A stretch of DNA of 6,310 bases from Candidatus Woesearchaeota archaeon (GTDB taxonomy: Archaea; Nanobdellota; Nanobdellia; Woesearchaeales; WJKL01). Positions 6,015 to 6,310 of this stretch are shown here, in pieces; the stretch's first letter is position 1, and each line of letters begins with the position of its first letter. The DNA lies in assembly GCA_014729145.1 (NCBI GenBank), contig WJKL01000073.1, positions 1 to 6,310 on the forward strand, given 5' to 3'. Under the pieces are notes generated by a model. The model did no database searches and was not told where the DNA came from. It worked only from the letters and a program-made list of their open reading frames with translations. Both the position numbers and the translations under genes were made by a program.

Positions 6015-6039
6015 GTCTTATATATAAAAATAAAAATCC

Positions 6040-6047
6040 TTTATAAA
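6040..6047 (-). promoter_or_regulatory. Archaeal TATA box of the five-gene - strand operon
   Basis: TTTATAAA lies with its centre about 29 bases before the ATG at 6014, preceded on the - strand by the A-rich AACAAAAGA, acceptable as a BRE. The predicted start of transcription is only about 2-5 bases before the ATG, and no SD is present, so the first gene is nearly leaderless. The 8-mer is identical to that at 973-980. The T-rich GGATTTTTATTTTT just after it could also end transcripts of the upstream gene. Confidence 0.68.
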
Positions 6048-6067
6048 TCTTTTGTTAGTTACTACCT

Positions 6068-6310
6068 TCAGTGGTTACTTTTATTCCAGAAATAATCAAA
6101 GTGATTTTTCATACCTTTTACAAAACTTTGGTTTCTTGAAAAAATAGCATTTCTCATATCTTTAGGAACATCATATTCCTTCACAACAAGAATACATCCG
6201 CATTTTTCTTTATCTTCAGGATCATTAAATGTATATCTTATATTAAAAAGTTCTTTGCTGAATTTGATTTCAATATTTTTTATTTTTAATCTTTTTATAA
6301 CTTCTTCATA
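6068..6310 (-). CDS. C-terminal part of an unidentified protein, possibly TrmB-like regulator (5' end outside window)
   Basis: The - strand is open from the right edge (frame starting at 6310) to TGA at 6070-6068, giving 80 residues, from YEEVIKRLKI to FDYFWNKSNH. There is no internal start near the edge, so the gene begins outside the window. Predicted structure alternates strands (KNIEIKFS, CGCILVVKEY) and ends in an amphipathic helix. The pattern of a strand, then MRNAIFSRNQSFVKGMKNHF and a final FDYFWN recalls the end of effector domains in archaeal TrmB-type sugar-responsive regulators, where a sentence such as 'alternate residue, then F..LW' closes the domain. This is a weak resemblance. 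A CGC motif lies near the middle. It lies on the same strand 53 bases upstream of the operon, so control of the operon by this protein is possible but unproven. Confidence 0.6.
   Translation of the reverse strand, partial: YEEVIKRLKIKNIEIKFSKELFNIRYTFNDPEDKEKCGCILVVKEYDVPKDMRNAIFSRNQSFVKGMKNHFDYFWNKSNH

Noticed and set aside
6018..6025. TATATA-like sequence close to the phosphodiesterase ATG as an alternative promoter.
   Set aside because: It lies under 12 bases from the ATG, so a start about 25 bases downstream would fall inside the coding sequence. The box at 6040-6047 is correctly spaced.
6040..6047. The self-complementary TTTATAAA as a promoter firing to the right on the + strand.
   Set aside because: The + strand to its right holds only the antisense of the partial - strand gene and no convincing reading frame.

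Overview
The window looks archaeal, most likely from a small-genome, AT-rich lineage of DPANN type, though that lineage is an inference and no taxonomic marker is present. The evidence is as follows. Both visible transcription units start with a TTTATAAA box whose centre lies about 26-30 bases before the ATG, with no ribosome binding site in between, as expected for archaeal TATA promoters with leaderless or nearly leaderless mRNAs. Inside the operon, some genes instead carry GGAGG or AGGTGA Shine-Dalgarno sites. Proteins are rich in Lys, Ile, Asn and Glu, and genes are packed with overlapping ends. No RNA gene, CRISPR array, insertion sequence or long repeat was found. The only gaps between genes are two of 53 bases (950-1002 and 6015-6067), and each holds a promoter.

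Layout. On the + strand are the last 315 codons of a UDP-glucose 6-dehydrogenase (2-949) and a sugar-1-phosphate nucleotidyltransferase (1003-1740). On the - strand, reading from 6014 down to 1732, is a five-gene operon: a type I phosphodiesterase of the alkaline phosphatase superfamily, a UDP-sulfoquinovose synthase (SQD1/Agl3 type) with an unusual Cys-rich N-terminal extension, a small thioredoxin, an NAD-dependent nucleotide-sugar epimerase, and a 74-residue protein with a ribbon-helix-helix-like N-terminus and an acidic, LGYLD-ending tail. All four junctions in the operon overlap (8, 11, 8 and 4 bases). The + and - units converge and overlap by 9 bases at 1732-1740. At the right edge the C-terminal 80 codons of another - strand gene (6068-6310) run in from outside the window; it may be a TrmB-like regulator.

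How the genes fit together. The region makes activated sugars. The nucleotidyltransferase could supply UDP-glucose (or a dTDP-sugar). UDP-glucose would then feed two branches giving anionic sugars: UDP-glucuronate through the dehydrogenase, and UDP-sulfoquinovose through the SQD1 homologue, which adds sulfite. The epimerase would make a further sugar. In Sulfolobus the SQD1 homologue Agl3 supplies sulfoquinovose for the N-glycan of surface proteins, so a surface glycan is a plausible endpoint here; a sulfoglycolipid is the alternative. The thioredoxin and the Cys-rich extension may belong to the sulfur supply or redox side of the sulfoquinovose step. That, together with the roles of the phosphodiesterase and the small acidic-tailed protein, is the part of the window most likely to be undescribed.
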